NCBI GenBank assembly: GCA_019670725.1
Contig: AP024629.1
Coordinates: forward strand, 3,472,001-3,536,000
Origin: Alphaproteobacteria bacterium SO-S41
GTDB lineage: Bacteria > Pseudomonadota > Alphaproteobacteria > Micropepsales > Micropepsaceae
DNA length: 64,000 nt
Direction of reading: 5' to 3'
Shown: positions 8,910-21,091 of the stretch, piece by piece
Layout of the letters: every line of letters begins with the position of its first letter
How positions within the stretch are numbered: position 1 is the stretch's first letter
Notes under the pieces: generated by a model
Told to the model about the DNA's origin: nothing
The model's database searches: none
What the model saw: only the letters and a program-made list of their open reading frames with translations
Program-made: the position numbers and the translations under genes

Positions 8910-9320
8910 ATGGCCTATCGCGAACCCGAGGCGCGCGGCAGCGGCGGGCGGTTGCCGGCGCTGAACGTGCTCGGCGGACCGCTCGCCGAATGCGGCCGCG
9001 ATCCCGTCACCGGTTTCTGGCGCGATGGGTGCTGCAACACGGGACCTGAAGACCGCGGCGTCCATTCGGTCTGTGCCGTGATGACGGAAGCGTTCCTTGT
9101 ATTCTCCAAGCAAGCAGGAAACGATCTCTCGACGCCGCGTCCTGAATTCGGCTTTGCGGGCTTGCAGCCCGGCGACCGCTGGTGTCTATGCGCTGCCCGC
9201 TGGGCCGAAGCGCTCGAAGCGGGCGCCGCGCCGAAGCTCGTCTTGGCCGCGACGCATATTGCAACGCTCGCCTTCGCGCCGCTGGATGCGCTGAAGGCCC
9301 ATGCCATCGACCTGAATTGA
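8910..9320 (+). CDS. DUF2237 family protein
   Basis: 136 residues, matching the DUF2237 family along its length: NVLGGPL near the start, GFWRDGCCNTGPED, AVMTEAFLVFSK, GNDLSTPRPEFGF and GDRWCLCAARW. The family has conserved cysteines (here the CC of DGCCN and the CLC motif) but no known function. Probably in an operon between the DUF1345 and LOG-family genes (gaps of 10 and 4 bp). Confidence 0.9.
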   Translation: MAYREPEARGSGGRLPALNVLGGPLAECGRDPVTGFWRDGCCNTGPEDRGVHSVCAVMTEAFLVFSKQAGNDLSTPRPEFGFAGLQPGDRWCLCAARWAEALEAGAAPKLVLAATHIATLAFAPLDALKAHAIDLN

Positions 9321-9324
9321 AATC

Positions 9325-10194
9325 ATGCCCACAAAAACAACAAAGCCCGTTCGCCGAAATCTGAAAGCCACACCGCCCGTCCGCAAGAAAGCCCGCGCCA
9401 ACGAAGCGCAGATGGCGGCCAAGGCCTATCGCCTCGCCGCGCTCGACCAGGATTTCCTGCTCGGCGACCCGATGCGCGGGATGCGCTTCCTGCTGGAATA
9501 CGAAAAGGCCGAACAGAATCTGCGCGCCTGGGGCGTCCGCTCCACCATCGTCGTCTTCGGCAGCGCCCGCGTGAAGCTCGACGGCCCGCCGCAGCATCGC
9601 CGCTGGTACGAGGAAGCCCGCAATTTCGCCCGCATCGCCTCGGAACGCGGTGGCGCGATGGATGTCGCCGATGGCCTCCGCGACAACGTGATCGCGACCG
9701 GCGGCGGCCCCGGCATCATGGAGGCCGCCAATCGCGGCGCCAGCGATGCCGGCGCGCCCTCGATCGGCTTCAACATCGAACTCCCGCACGAGCAGGGTCC
9801 GAACCCCTATTCGACGCCCGACCTCACGCTGCAATTCCACTATTTCGCGATGCGCAAGATGCACTTTGCGATGCGCGCCAATGCGCTGGTCGTCTTCCCC
9901 GGCGGCTTCGGCACGCTCGACGAATTGTTCGAACTGCTCACGCTGCGCCAGAACGACAAGATGGCGCACGACCTCCCCATCGTGCTCTTCGACCGGCTCT
10001 ATTGGTCGCGCCTGCTGCATTTCCCGACCATGGTCGATGCCGGCATGATCTCGGCGAAAGATGTCGATCTCTTCGCCTATGCCGACGATGCCGAGGAAAT
10101 CTGGACGACGCTGATCGCCCGCGGCCTCCACGACGTGCCCGCCAAGCAGGCGCGCAAACTTCGCGCCCATCCGCGCAAGAGCAAGAAGAGCTGA
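9325..10194 (+). CDS. LOG-family (TIGR00730) Rossmann-fold nucleotide phosphoribohydrolase-like protein
   Basis: 289 residues. The LOG-family motif PGGFGTLDE (residues 192-200) and the GGGPGIMEAANRGA segment form the nucleotide-binding site. LOG-type enzymes hydrolyse nucleoside 5'-monophosphates such as cytokinin ribotides to base and ribose-phosphate; the long bacterial members act on AMP-like substrates, so cytokinin production should not be assumed. A Lys/Arg-rich N-terminal (about 30 residues) and C-terminal tail flank the domain. The ATG follows the DUF2237 stop by 4 bp. Confidence 0.88.
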   Translation: MPTKTTKPVRRNLKATPPVRKKARANEAQMAAKAYRLAALDQDFLLGDPMRGMRFLLEYEKAEQNLRAWGVRSTIVVFGSARVKLDGPPQHRRWYEEARNFARIASERGGAMDVADGLRDNVIATGGGPGIMEAANRGASDAGAPSIGFNIELPHEQGPNPYSTPDLTLQFHYFAMRKMHFAMRANALVVFPGGFGTLDELFELLTLRQNDKMAHDLPIVLFDRLYWSRLLHFPTMVDAGMISAKDVDLFAYADDAEEIWTTLIARGLHDVPAKQARKLRAHPRKSKKS

Positions 10195-10205
10195 GGACGA
10201 ACGCG

Positions 10206-12041
10206 ATGCTGCGGATTGCGAAATGGACGGGGCTTGTCCTGCTGGCCGTCATCGTGCTGGCGCTGGCGGTGGGCAGCTACTTCCTCTTCATCAACCCGTC
10301 GATCAGCATGACGCTGAACAAGCAGACCTTCCTGATGCTGAGGGACGATCCGGAATTGCTGACGCAGCTCGGCGCCGTGGAAGGCACGCTCTTCGATTTC
10401 CATTCCGGCGAACTCGACGATGCCTCGTGGGTGCGCAAGGTCACGGATCGCAAGACAACCGAGGACTACCTCGCCCAGATCCGCAGCTATGACGTGAAGA
10501 GCCTGACCGGTCAGGACAAGCTCACCTATGAGGTGATGGATTGGTTCTACGACACGGTGCTGCGCTACAACCAGATCGACTGGCTGGCGCCCGGCGGGCC
10601 GATGGATGGCGGCACCGCCTATCCCGTCAACCAGATGTTCGGCGTGCAGAACGGCTATCCCCGTTTCATGCAGTTCCAGCATGTCGTCATCAACGAGAAG
10701 ACGGCGCGCCACTATATCGACCGGCTGAACGCGGTCGGCGTGAAGTTCGATCAGGTGATCGACGTGATCCGCCGCCAGGCCGCGATGGGCGCCCTGCCCC
10801 CGACCTTCGTCTTCGACAAGGTACTGGCCGAGATGAACGGCTTCGTCGGCAAGCCGATCAAGGAAAACCCGCTCTACACGACTTATTTCGAGAAGCTGAC
10901 AAAGCTCGACATTGACGGCGACAAGAAGGCCGCCTTCGCCGCCGAGGCCGAGCAGGCGATCAACAACACCGTCTATCCCGCCTATCGCCGGCTGATCGCG
11001 CTGATGGTCGAGCTGCGGCCGCAATCCACCGCCGATGCCGGCGTCTGGAAGCAGCCGCAGGGCGACGCCTTCTACGCTCTTGCCCTTCGCCAGCAGACGA
11101 CGACCGACATGACGCCGCAGGAGGTCCACGATCTCGGCCTCTCCGAAGTCGCGCGCATCGAGGCGGAGATGGACACGATCCTGAAGGCCCAGGGCTATGC
11201 CGACGGCACGGTGGGCGACCGCATGCGGGCGCTCGGCGAAAGCCCGGAGCAGAACTGGGACGACAGCGACGCCGGCCGCCAGGCAATCATGGACGAATAC
11301 ACCCGCATCATCGCCGACATGAAGGCGCGCCTGCCGGAAGCGTTCGCCGTCATCCCGCCGCAGCCCGTCGAGGTCGCGCGCGTCCCGCCCTTCGCCGAAG
11401 GCGGTTCGGCCGGCGCCTATTACGAACAGCCTGCGCTCGACGGCTCGCGGCCCGGCCGCTTCTTCGCCAATCTGCGCGACGTGAAGGAGACGCAGAAGTT
11501 CGGCATGAAGACGCTCGCCTATCACGAGGCGATCCCCGGCCATCACATGCAGATCGCGACCGCGATGAATCTTGATATCCCCCTCGCGCGCAGCTTCCTG
11601 CCGTTCACCGCCTATGTCGAAGGCTGGGCGCTCTATGCCGAACAGCTCGCTTGGGAGATGGGCGCTTATAAGGACGACCCGCTCGGCGATCTCGGCCGGT
11701 TGCAGGCGGAGCTCTATCGCGCCGTCCGCCTCGTGGTCGATACCGGCATGCACTACAAGCATTGGAGCCGCGAGCAGGCGATCGACTACATGGCCTCGAC
11801 CACCGGCTCGCCGCTCAGCGATGTCACCGCCGAGATCGAGCGCTACTCGGTGATGCCGGGCCAGGCCTGCGCCTACAAGATCGGCATGATGAAGATCCTG
11901 GAACTCCGCGAGCGCGCCAAGGCGAAGCTGGGCGCGAAGTTCGACCTCAAGGCGTTCCATACTGTCGTGCTGGAAAATGGTCCGCTGCCGCTCACCATTC
12001 TCGAAGAGGTCGTGGATCAGTGGATCGCCGCGCAGACATAA
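10206..12041 (+). CDS. DUF885 family putative zinc metallopeptidase, copy 1
   Basis: 611 residues with an N-terminal signal or anchor (about residues 8-28) and a DUF885 domain. The HEAIPGHH motif (first His at residue 440) is a HExxxGHH zinc-site variant seen in this family, followed by the YVEGWALYAEQL helix. DUF885 proteins are predicted extracytoplasmic metallopeptidases of unknown substrate. It starts 11 bp after the LOG-family gene, so it may share that operon. It is a tandem paralog of the following gene, with long identical stretches such as GRLQAELYRA(V) and PGQACAYKIGM. Confidence 0.88.
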   Translation: MLRIAKWTGLVLLAVIVLALAVGSYFLFINPSISMTLNKQTFLMLRDDPELLTQLGAVEGTLFDFHSGELDDASWVRKVTDRKTTEDYLAQIRSYDVKSLTGQDKLTYEVMDWFYDTVLRYNQIDWLAPGGPMDGGTAYPVNQMFGVQNGYPRFMQFQHVVINEKTARHYIDRLNAVGVKFDQVIDVIRRQAAMGALPPTFVFDKVLAEMNGFVGKPIKENPLYTTYFEKLTKLDIDGDKKAAFAAEAEQAINNTVYPAYRRLIALMVELRPQSTADAGVWKQPQGDAFYALALRQQTTTDMTPQEVHDLGLSEVARIEAEMDTILKAQGYADGTVGDRMRALGESPEQNWDDSDAGRQAIMDEYTRIIADMKARLPEAFAVIPPQPVEVARVPPFAEGGSAGAYYEQPALDGSRPGRFFANLRDVKETQKFGMKTLAYHEAIPGHHMQIATAMNLDIPLARSFLPFTAYVEGWALYAEQLAWEMGAYKDDPLGDLGRLQAELYRAVRLVVDTGMHYKHWSREQAIDYMASTTGSPLSDVTAEIERYSVMPGQACAYKIGMMKILELRERAKAKLGAKFDLKAFHTVVLENGPLPLTILEEVVDQWIAAQT

Positions 12042-12268
12042 ATGCCGCCACACGTGTCATGGTCCGCGAAGGCGGACCATCCACGACTGCAGCGCTGTCG
12101 TGAAGACTGAACCTCTATTACGACTAGAGCACGCCCCATAATTTGTGAAAGGCGTGGATGGTCCGCCTCCGCGGACCATGACACTGATGGGTGCGCGCCT
12201 CCGTGAGGAAAGACTTGCTTCAATCTGAAAAGACGCGACGCTGGCGTGCTGAGATGGGGATCTGACGA
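12042..12268. other. Spacer between the two DUF885 genes
   Basis: 227 bp occupied mainly by a large palindromic repeat (12054-12184). I see no gene. The second DUF885 gene may have its own promoter in the last 80 bp. Confidence 0.6.
12054..12184. repeat. Composite intergenic palindrome, type A copy 2
   Basis: The outer arms GTGTCATGGTCCGCG (12054-12068) and CGCGGACCATGACAC (12170-12184) are perfect inverted repeats. The next inner arms, GGCGGACCATCCACG and CGTGGATGGTCCGCC, also match perfectly, and each side forms its own short hairpin. It shares the layout of 6114-6183, but the paired bases differ in a compensated way (CCCGCG/CGCGGG there, GTCCGCG/CGCGGAC here). Confidence 0.85.
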
Positions 12269-14092
12269 ATGCGGCGTTTCTTCAAGTGGCTGGGCCTCGG
12301 CATTTTGGCCGTGGTGATTTTCGCGGCCGGCTACGCCACCACGGTCCTCTTCCTCAACCCCAGCCTGCACACGACGATCGACAAACAGGGCTTCTGGCAG
12401 CTCATCGACAATCCCGAGCAGTTGACCCAGCTCGGCGCCGTGGACGGCACGTTCTTCGACTTCCATTCCGGCGAACTGAACGACGCCTCGTGGGAAAAGA
12501 TCGCCCGCGACCGCCAGACAGCGGCGGACAATCTCGCCGAAATCCGCGCCTACGATCCCGCCGATCTCAAGGGCCAGGAGGCGCTGACCTATGAGGTGCT
12601 GTCCTGGACCCTGGACAGCCAGCTCCGCTATGCCGCGATCCCCTGGGTGGTCGGCACGACGCCCTATCCCGTGAACCAGAATTCCGGCGCGCAGAACAAT
12701 TTCCCGCGCTTCATGCAGTCGCAACATGTCGTGCGGAACAGCCTCACCGCGCGGAACTATGTGAAGCGGCTGGAAGCCGTCGGGGTCAAGTTCGACCAGA
12801 TCATCGGCGTGCTGCATCACCAGGCCGAACTCGGCGCGCTGCCGCCGACCTTTGTCTTCGAGAAGGTCGTGATCGAGATGACGGCCTTCACCAACACGCC
12901 GGTGAAGGAGAACCAGCTGTACACCGACTTCGTCGCCAAGCTCGAAAAGCTCGACATGGACGAGCAGGAGCGCGCCGAACTCTCGGCGGGCGCCGAGGCC
13001 GCGATCAAGGACGTCGTCTATCCCGCCTATCAGCGGCTCACCGAGACGCTGAAAGAGTTGCTGCCGCAGACGAAGCCCGAAGCCGGCATCTGGGCGCGGC
13101 CGCAAGGCGACCAGTTCTACGCCATCGCGCTCCGCCAGATGACGACGACCGAGCTGACGCCGCAGCAGGTCCACGATATCGGCCTCGCCGAAGTCGCGCG
13201 CATCACGGCGGAGGCCGACACGATCCTGCAGGCGCAAGGCCTGACCGAAGGCACGGTCGGCGAGCGGCTGAAGGCGCTCGGCGAAGATCCGCGGTTCCAG
13301 TGGCCCGATTCCGACGAAGGCCGCGCGCAGATTCTCGCCGAGTTCACGCGCATCATTGAGGCAATGAAAAGCCGCCTGCCTGAGGTCTTCGCGGTCATCC
13401 CGCCGCAGCCCGTCGAAGTGCAGCGTGTCCCCGTCTTTGCGCAGGCCGGCGCGTCAGGCGCCTACTATTCGCGCGCCGCGCTCGACGGCAGCCGGCCGGC
13501 CCGCGTCTTCGTCAATCTGCGCTTCGTCAACGAGACGCCGAAATGGTCGATGAAGACGCTGATGTATCACGAAGGCATTCCCGGCCATCACTTCCAGATC
13601 GCGACAACGCAGAATCTCGATCTGCCGCTCGCCCGCACCAATCTCAGCCTCTCCGCCTATACCGAAGGCTGGGCGCTCTATGCAGAGCGCCTCGCCAGCG
13701 AGATGGGCGTCTACAAGGACGATCCGTTCGGCGACCTCGGCCGCCTGCAGGCCGAACTCTTCCGCGCCACCCGCCTCGTCGTCGATACCGGCATTCACTA
13801 CAAGCGCTGGACCCGCGAACAGGCGATTGCCTACATGGTCGCGACGACCGGCATGGTGGAAACCGACGTCACCGGCGAGATCGAACGCTACATCGTCAAT
13901 CCCGGCCAGGCCTGCGCCTACAAGATGGGCATGCTGAAGATCCTGGAACTCCGCGACCGCGCAAAAGCGAAACTCGGCGCGAAGTTCGACCTCAAGGCGT
14001 TCCACAGCGTCGTCCTCGACAACGGCCCGCTGCCGCTGACGATCCTGGAGAAGGTCGTCGATCGGTGGATCGCGGAGCAGCAGGGCGCCTAA
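12269..14092 (+). CDS. DUF885 family putative zinc metallopeptidase, copy 2
   Basis: 607 residues, a close paralog of the preceding gene with the same order of features: N-terminal hydrophobic anchor (about 7-29), the FDFHSGEL segment, zinc motif HEGIPGHH (first His at residue 434), YTEGWALYAERL and a C-terminal LPLTILE region. Predicted to be exported and metal-dependent; substrate unknown. The tandem arrangement implies duplication followed by divergence, and the two are separated by a palindromic repeat. Confidence 0.88.
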   Translation: MRRFFKWLGLGILAVVIFAAGYATTVLFLNPSLHTTIDKQGFWQLIDNPEQLTQLGAVDGTFFDFHSGELNDASWEKIARDRQTAADNLAEIRAYDPADLKGQEALTYEVLSWTLDSQLRYAAIPWVVGTTPYPVNQNSGAQNNFPRFMQSQHVVRNSLTARNYVKRLEAVGVKFDQIIGVLHHQAELGALPPTFVFEKVVIEMTAFTNTPVKENQLYTDFVAKLEKLDMDEQERAELSAGAEAAIKDVVYPAYQRLTETLKELLPQTKPEAGIWARPQGDQFYAIALRQMTTTELTPQQVHDIGLAEVARITAEADTILQAQGLTEGTVGERLKALGEDPRFQWPDSDEGRAQILAEFTRIIEAMKSRLPEVFAVIPPQPVEVQRVPVFAQAGASGAYYSRAALDGSRPARVFVNLRFVNETPKWSMKTLMYHEGIPGHHFQIATTQNLDLPLARTNLSLSAYTEGWALYAERLASEMGVYKDDPFGDLGRLQAELFRATRLVVDTGIHYKRWTREQAIAYMVATTGMVETDVTGEIERYIVNPGQACAYKMGMLKILELRDRAKAKLGAKFDLKAFHSVVLDNGPLPLTILEKVVDRWIAEQQGA

Positions 14093-14103
14093 GCCCTACC
14101 CTG

Positions 14104-14218
14104 CCCGTCATGGTGAGGCGCGCAGCGCGAAGCGCGGAGCCTCAAACCACGCACACTGCGGCAACCACTCTGCGTCCTTCGAGGCTCGCCCGTTGGGCGA
14201 GCACCTCAGGATGACGGG
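14104..14218. repeat. Intergenic palindrome, type B
   Basis: Arms CCCGTCAT...TGAGG and CACCTCA...ATGACGGG pair at the ends (14104 and 14218), with a second inner pair GAGCCTC/GAGGCTC. It lies between two convergent genes, and its right edge enters the last codons of the gene at 14206-14481. A hairpin or terminator role is likely. Confidence 0.75.
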
Positions 14219-14481
14219 GGGCTTGGTGGCGGCACGACCAACAGCGTGCGCGCTTCGTCCTCGCCCGCCAGCAGCGCGCCGTAGCGCGTGTCGTCGAGCG
14301 CCTCGATGAGCGGGACCAGCAGCTCGGCCATCTCCATGTCCTTCACCGCTTCCGCCCATAGCAGCATCGTGGGGACACCGAGCGCCTTGTCGAGCTCCGC
14401 GATAGCGGCCGACAATTCGCCGTCACAGGCACGCACCAGGTGACCGTTGCCGGTCGAGATCACATAGACATAAGCGGGCAC
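14206..14481 (-). CDS. Small hypothetical protein downstream of argJ
   Basis: 91 residues beginning 4 bp after the argJ stop, so probably co-transcribed with it. The N-terminus (AYVYVIST) resembles the first strand of GIY-YIG nucleases, but the catalytic GIY and downstream Arg/Glu residues are not apparent, so that function is not assigned. The middle is acidic and helical. The C-terminal Pro/Ser tail is encoded inside the palindromic repeat, so the true ancestral end may be shorter. Confidence 0.55.
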   Translation of the reverse strand: MPAYVYVISTGNGHLVRACDGELSAAIAELDKALGVPTMLLWAEAVKDMEMAELLVPLIEALDDTRYGALLAGEDEARTLLVVPPPSPPSS

Positions 14482-14485
14482 GCGG

Positions 14486-15928
14486 CTAACTCCGATACGC
14501 GCCGTTGATGCGGATATAGCCGTCGGTGAGATCGCAGGTCCAAACCTTCGCGCGCCCCTTGCCGAGGCCGATATCGACGCTCATGTCGATCTCATCGCGC
14601 TTCATGTAGGCGGACACTTTCGCCTCGCTATAGGCGGGATCGCGCAGGCCCTGATGCGCCACGCGGAACGGCCCGAACGAGATCGCGAGCTTGTCGCGGT
14701 CCGCGGCCTCGCCGGACTTGCCGACCGCCATCACGACGCGGCCCCAATTGGCGTCCTCGCCGGCGATCGCCGTCTTCACCAGCGGCGAGTTGGCGATGGA
14801 GAGCGCGATGGTCTTCGCCGCCGCATCGCTCTCCGCGCCCGTCACCTCGATCGCGATCTGCTTAGAGGCGCCCTCGCCGTCGCGCACGACCAGCAGCGCG
14901 AGATCGAGCAGAACCTGGTTCAGCTTGGCGCGGAAATCGGCGAGCCGCTTGTCGCTCGCCTTGCCGACCGCCTCGTGCCGCGCGCCGCGGCCGGTCGCGA
15001 ACAGCATCAGCGTGTCCGAGGTCGAGGTATCGCTGTCGACCGTGATGGCGTTGAAGCTCGCCTGCACGCCCTCGCTCAGCAGCTCCTGCAGCACGTCATG
15101 CGGCAGCGTCGCGTCGGTGACGACATAGGCCAGCATCGTCGCCATGTCCGGGGCGATCATGCCCGAACCCTTGGCGATGCCGTTGATGCGCACGGTGGCC
15201 TCGCCGATCTTGGCGGTGGCCGAGGCGAGCTTCGGGAAGGTGTCGGTCGTCATGATCGCCTTCGCGGCAGCCAGCCAACCGCCGGCCGAGGCGTTCTCGA
15301 TCGCCTCGTCCAGCTTGGCGACAATCTTGCCCCAGGGCAGCGGCTCGCCAATGACGCCAGTCGAGGCGATGAAGACATCCTCCGCCTCGCAGCCCACGGC
15401 GACGGCACCCGCCTCGGCGGTCTTGCGCACGGCGTCGATGCCGCCCGCGCCCGTAAAGGCGTTGGCGTTGCCCGAATTGACGATCAGCAGCCGCGCCTCG
15501 CCCGATCCTTCGCCGGCGCGGGCCAGATTGCCGCGGCACCAGTCGACGGGGGCAGAGCGGGTCTTCGAGGTCGTGAAGACACCCGCCACCTGGGTATGGG
15601 GCGAGAAAACCGCGCAGAGCAGGTCCGTCCGCCCGGCATAGCGCACCCCGGCCTCGACGGCGCCCAGCCGGACCCCGGCCATGGGCGGCAGGTCCTTGAT
15701 CACCTTGGGCGTTAGGGGAGAGACGGGATGGGCCTGTTTGGCCGCCGGCGCAGCGGCGGGCGGCACAACGGGCTTAACCGGCTTTTTCGCCGGCAGGGGG
15801 CGCTTGGCCGGGGCGGGCTTCGTCGCCTTGGCTTTCACCTTGGCCTTTGGCTTGGGCGGCGCCTTTACCGGAGATTTGACCTTAGCCTTTGATTTCGCGA
15901 CGATTTTTGTCTTCTTGGCGACCGCCAT
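14486..15928 (-). CDS. argJ: Bifunctional ornithine/glutamate N-acetyltransferase with Lys/Ala/Pro-rich N-terminal extension
   Basis: ArgJ transfers the acetyl group from N-acetylornithine to glutamate in arginine synthesis and cleaves itself before a nucleophilic Thr; here that is Thr264 in APDMATML, with GSGMIAP just before. The enzyme core begins near residue 67 (HPVSPLTP). Residues 1-66 form an unusual tail of Lys, Ala, Pro and Val resembling bacterial histone H1-like tails and are absent from typical ArgJ (about 400-410 residues; here 480). ATG 15928 has a GAGGGG site; a TTG 18 bp upstream is a weaker alternative. No ATG lies near the canonical core start, so the extension appears to be translated. 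Confidence 0.93.
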   Translation of the reverse strand: MAVAKKTKIVAKSKAKVKSPVKAPPKPKAKVKAKATKPAPAKRPLPAKKPVKPVVPPAAAPAAKQAHPVSPLTPKVIKDLPPMAGVRLGAVEAGVRYAGRTDLLCAVFSPHTQVAGVFTTSKTRSAPVDWCRGNLARAGEGSGEARLLIVNSGNANAFTGAGGIDAVRKTAEAGAVAVGCEAEDVFIASTGVIGEPLPWGKIVAKLDEAIENASAGGWLAAAKAIMTTDTFPKLASATAKIGEATVRINGIAKGSGMIAPDMATMLAYVVTDATLPHDVLQELLSEGVQASFNAITVDSDTSTSDTLMLFATGRGARHEAVGKASDKRLADFRAKLNQVLLDLALLVVRDGEGASKQIAIEVTGAESDAAAKTIALSIANSPLVKTAIAGEDANWGRVVMAVGKSGEAADRDKLAISFGPFRVAHQGLRDPAYSEAKVSAYMKRDEIDMSVDIGLGKGRAKVWTCDLTDGYIRINGAYRS

Positions 15929-16228
15929 AGGCCCCTCATCCAGCAATGGCGCGGGACTGTAGCCGAACGCGGCCTTCCGGCAAGGTGGTCCGTCTACGGA
16001 GAGTCAACGCCAAGGCCGGAAACCATGGCGGAATTGCGGGCAAGGGCAGCTTTTCCCTTCGTTGACAGGGGGGTGGGCGGCTCTTATCTACCCCCGAGGC
16101 CGAGAGAAGGGCGCGCCGTGTGCGCGACAGCTGGGCCTGTAACCGCCGGGCCTGCTTGATTCTCAAGCGCCGCAGAGATCGGCGCGCTGCCTGAACGGCC
16201 GGCGCGCGCAAGGACACTGGAACCGCCT
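15929..16228. other. Divergent region between argJ and secA
   Basis: 300 bp without a supported gene. It holds a clear plus-strand promoter for secA (16062-16090) and presumably the argJ promoter on the other strand. No PPIase gene, often found here in relatives, is present. Confidence 0.6.
16062..16090 (+). promoter_or_regulatory. Sigma-70-type promoter for secA
   Basis: A perfect -35 TTGACA (16062-16067), a 17-bp spacer and -10 TATCTA (16085-16090) lie 138 bp upstream of secA. The long leader might carry control elements that I cannot identify. Confidence 0.6.
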
Positions 16229-18973
<2,745 letters not shown>

Positions 18974-18994
18974 GCCTCACCGCTCGGCACACGC

Positions 18995-19029
18995 AAAAAG
19001 GGCGACGGGAATGACCCGCCGCCCTTTTT
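18995..19029. terminator. Bidirectional Rho-independent terminator between secA and pal
   Basis: AAAAAGGGCGACGGG and CCCGCCGCCCTTTTT form a strong hairpin with A/T tracts at both ends, suiting the convergent secA (+) and pal (-) genes. Confidence 0.9.
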
Positions 19030-19051
19030 CGTTGCGCCCGAAGGCGGTGTC

Positions 19052-19555
19052 TTACGAGCCGCTGCCCGCGACGATCGCGGTCGTGCCGCGGCGGTTCTGG
19101 CTGTAGCAGCCTTCGCTCGCTTCGCCGCAGATCGGCTGGTCCTTGCCGTAGGAGATGGTCGAGATGCGGTTGCGGTCGATGCCGTAGGAGACCAGCGTCT
19201 CCTTCACAGCATTGGCGCGGCGGTCGCCGAGCGCGATGTTGTATTCGCGCGTGCCGCGCTCGTCGGCATGGCCTTCGATGCGGACCATGACTTCGGGGTT
19301 GGCGTTCAGGATCTGCGCCTGCTGCTGGAGGATCGCGGCGCCGTCGGGACGGACCTGGTAGCTGTCGAGGTCGAACCACACGGTGTCGCCAACCGCGCGG
19401 AGCTGCTCACCGAGCGTGCCGCCGGTGACATTGCCGTTATTCATGCCATTGCCGTCGTTGATGCCGGCATTGGCATCAGCGCCGTCTTTCTTGGAGGCGC
19501 AGGCGGTGGCGAGCAGTGCCGTGCCGACGATCGCCAGAATCTTCAATGCCTTCAT
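19052..19555 (-). CDS. pal: Peptidoglycan-associated lipoprotein Pal
   Basis: 167 residues. A lipoprotein signal ends in the lipobox LLATAC, giving an acylated Cys; after a Gly/Asn-rich linker comes an OmpA-like domain with IEGHADERGTREYN and LGDRRANAVKETL, the peptidoglycan-binding region. Pal ties the outer membrane to the cell wall and is the last member of the Tol-Pal system. ATG 19555 has an AAGGG site; a longer reading from 19606 would put charged residues before the signal. Contains two extra Cys (PICGEASEGC) common in alphaproteobacterial Pal. Confidence 0.96.
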   Translation of the reverse strand: MKALKILAIVGTALLATACASKKDGADANAGINDGNGMNNGNVTGGTLGEQLRAVGDTVWFDLDSYQVRPDGAAILQQQAQILNANPEVMVRIEGHADERGTREYNIALGDRRANAVKETLVSYGIDRNRISTISYGKDQPICGEASEGCYSQNRRGTTAIVAGSGS

Positions 19556-19741
19556 AACCCTTGTCTCCTCATCGCGGCGCTCGGCGCCATCATATCCGTC
19601 TATCAATGCTGCGGCGCAGCAAATCGGTGAATGCGGGCGGAAGCTATCGACCGCGCCTCAAGCGTTCAAGCCGAAACGAGGCGGAATTGCGAAGGCGTCC
19701 GATTCGGCCGAATCACGAATTCCGCCCTTTCTGCAACAAGG

Positions 19742-21082
19742 TCAATTGATTCCGGGGCCGTCGAGATCGGGCGACCAGGCAGGGTCGGAGGCTTCGCCCG
19801 GCGTCTTCACGCGCTGCAGGTTGGCGCCGGTGAGATCGACTGAATAGATCGACGAACCGCCGCCGGGCGTCGAGCGCGCGAACATGATGACGCGGCCGTT
19901 GGGCGCCCAGGTTGGGCCCTCGTCGAGGAAGCTCTCGGTCAGGCGGCGCTCGCCCGAACCGTCGGTGCGCATCACGCCGATGCCGAACGTGCCCTTCAGC
20001 ATCTTCGTGAACGCGATCTGGTCGCCGCGCGGCGACCAGACCGGCGTCGCATAGCGGCCTTCGCCGAAGCTGATGCGGCGCACATTCGAGCCGCTGGCGT
20101 CCATCAGATAGACCTGCTGCGAACCACCGCGATCGGACTCGAACGCGATCTGCGTGCCGTCGGGCGAGAACGAGGGCGAAGTGTCGATCGAGGGATCGGT
20201 CGTCAGGCGGCGCGTCGCGCGCGTCCGCAGGTCGATGAGATAGATGTCGGTGTTGCCGTCACGCGCCATGCTGAGGACGATCGAGTTGCCGTCCGGCGAG
20301 AAACGCGGCGAGAAGGTCATGCCGTTGAAGCCCTGCAGCACTTCCTCGCGGCCGGTCTCCAGGTCGAAGATGTAGACGCGCGGCTTCTGGCCTTCATAGG
20401 ACATGAACGAGATCGCCTGCGCGGTCGGGCTGAAGCGCGGCGTCAGCACGAGATCGCGCCCGTCGGTCAGGAACTGCGCGTTGGCGCCGTCCTGGTCCAT
20501 GATCGCGAGACGCTTCACCTTGCGCGTCTTGGGGCCGCTCTCGGCGACATAGACGACGCGGGTATCGAAATAGCCTTTCTCGCCGGTCAGCCGCTCATAG
20601 ATCGCATCGGCGATCATGTGGCCGACGCGGCGCGCATTCTCGGGCGTCGTGAAGAACTGCAGGCCGACCATCTGCTGCTCGGCGAAGATGTCCCACAGGC
20701 GGAACTCGACCTTCAAGCGGCCGTCGCTTTCCAGCGAGACGCGGCCGGTGACCAGCGCCTTGGCGGCGATGACGCGCCAGTCGGCGAATTTCGGCGGCGC
20801 CGAGATGTCGGGGCTTCGCGTGATGAACGACATCGGATCGAGCGAACGGAAAAGACCCGAACGGTTGAGGTCGGCGCGCACCACGGTGGTGATCTCGCCC
20901 GCGACGGAGCTGTCGCTGCCGCCGGCGACTCCGAAATCGGTGATGGCGATCGGCAGCGGCTCCATATTGCCCTGCGTGACGACGATGCGCAGCGGCTCCT
21001 GCGCCGCCGCGGCGGAAACGATGGCGACGGCAGCCGCGGAGATCATGGCAGCGCGAATAAAGCGGAGAGCATGTGTCAGCAT
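19742..21082 (-). CDS. tolB: Tol-Pal system beta-propeller protein TolB
   Basis: 446 residues with a signal peptide ending AAAA. An N-terminal domain is followed by a six-bladed propeller with repeated WD-like motifs ([36 protein letters not shown]). TolB is periplasmic and shuttles between Pal and TolA. It starts 9 bp after the tolA stop with a GGAG site. A 186-bp gap separates it from pal, wider than the other gaps in the cluster, so pal may have its own promoter. Confidence 0.97.
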   Translation of the reverse strand: MLTHALRFIRAAMISAAAVAIVSAAAAQEPLRIVVTQGNMEPLPIAITDFGVAGGSDSSVAGEITTVVRADLNRSGLFRSLDPMSFITRSPDISAPPKFADWRVIAAKALVTGRVSLESDGRLKVEFRLWDIFAEQQMVGLQFFTTPENARRVGHMIADAIYERLTGEKGYFDTRVVYVAESGPKTRKVKRLAIMDQDGANAQFLTDGRDLVLTPRFSPTAQAISFMSYEGQKPRVYIFDLETGREEVLQGFNGMTFSPRFSPDGNSIVLSMARDGNTDIYLIDLRTRATRRLTTDPSIDTSPSFSPDGTQIAFESDRGGSQQVYLMDASGSNVRRISFGEGRYATPVWSPRGDQIAFTKMLKGTFGIGVMRTDGSGERRLTESFLDEGPTWAPNGRVIMFARSTPGGGSSIYSVDLTGANLQRVKTPGEASDPAWSPDLDGPGIN

Positions 21083-21091
21083 GGGGGGCTC

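Noticed and set aside
9325..10194. Cytokinin biosynthesis by the LOG-family gene
   Set aside because: Long TIGR00730 members mostly act on AMP-like nucleotides, and nothing else in the window suggests hormone synthesis.
10077..12053. Long minus-strand frame across the first DUF885 gene
   Set aside because: Same pattern: antisense of a confident gene with no domain of its own.
14206..14481. GIY-YIG nuclease
   Set aside because: Only the first strand resembles the family; the catalytic residues are not visible.
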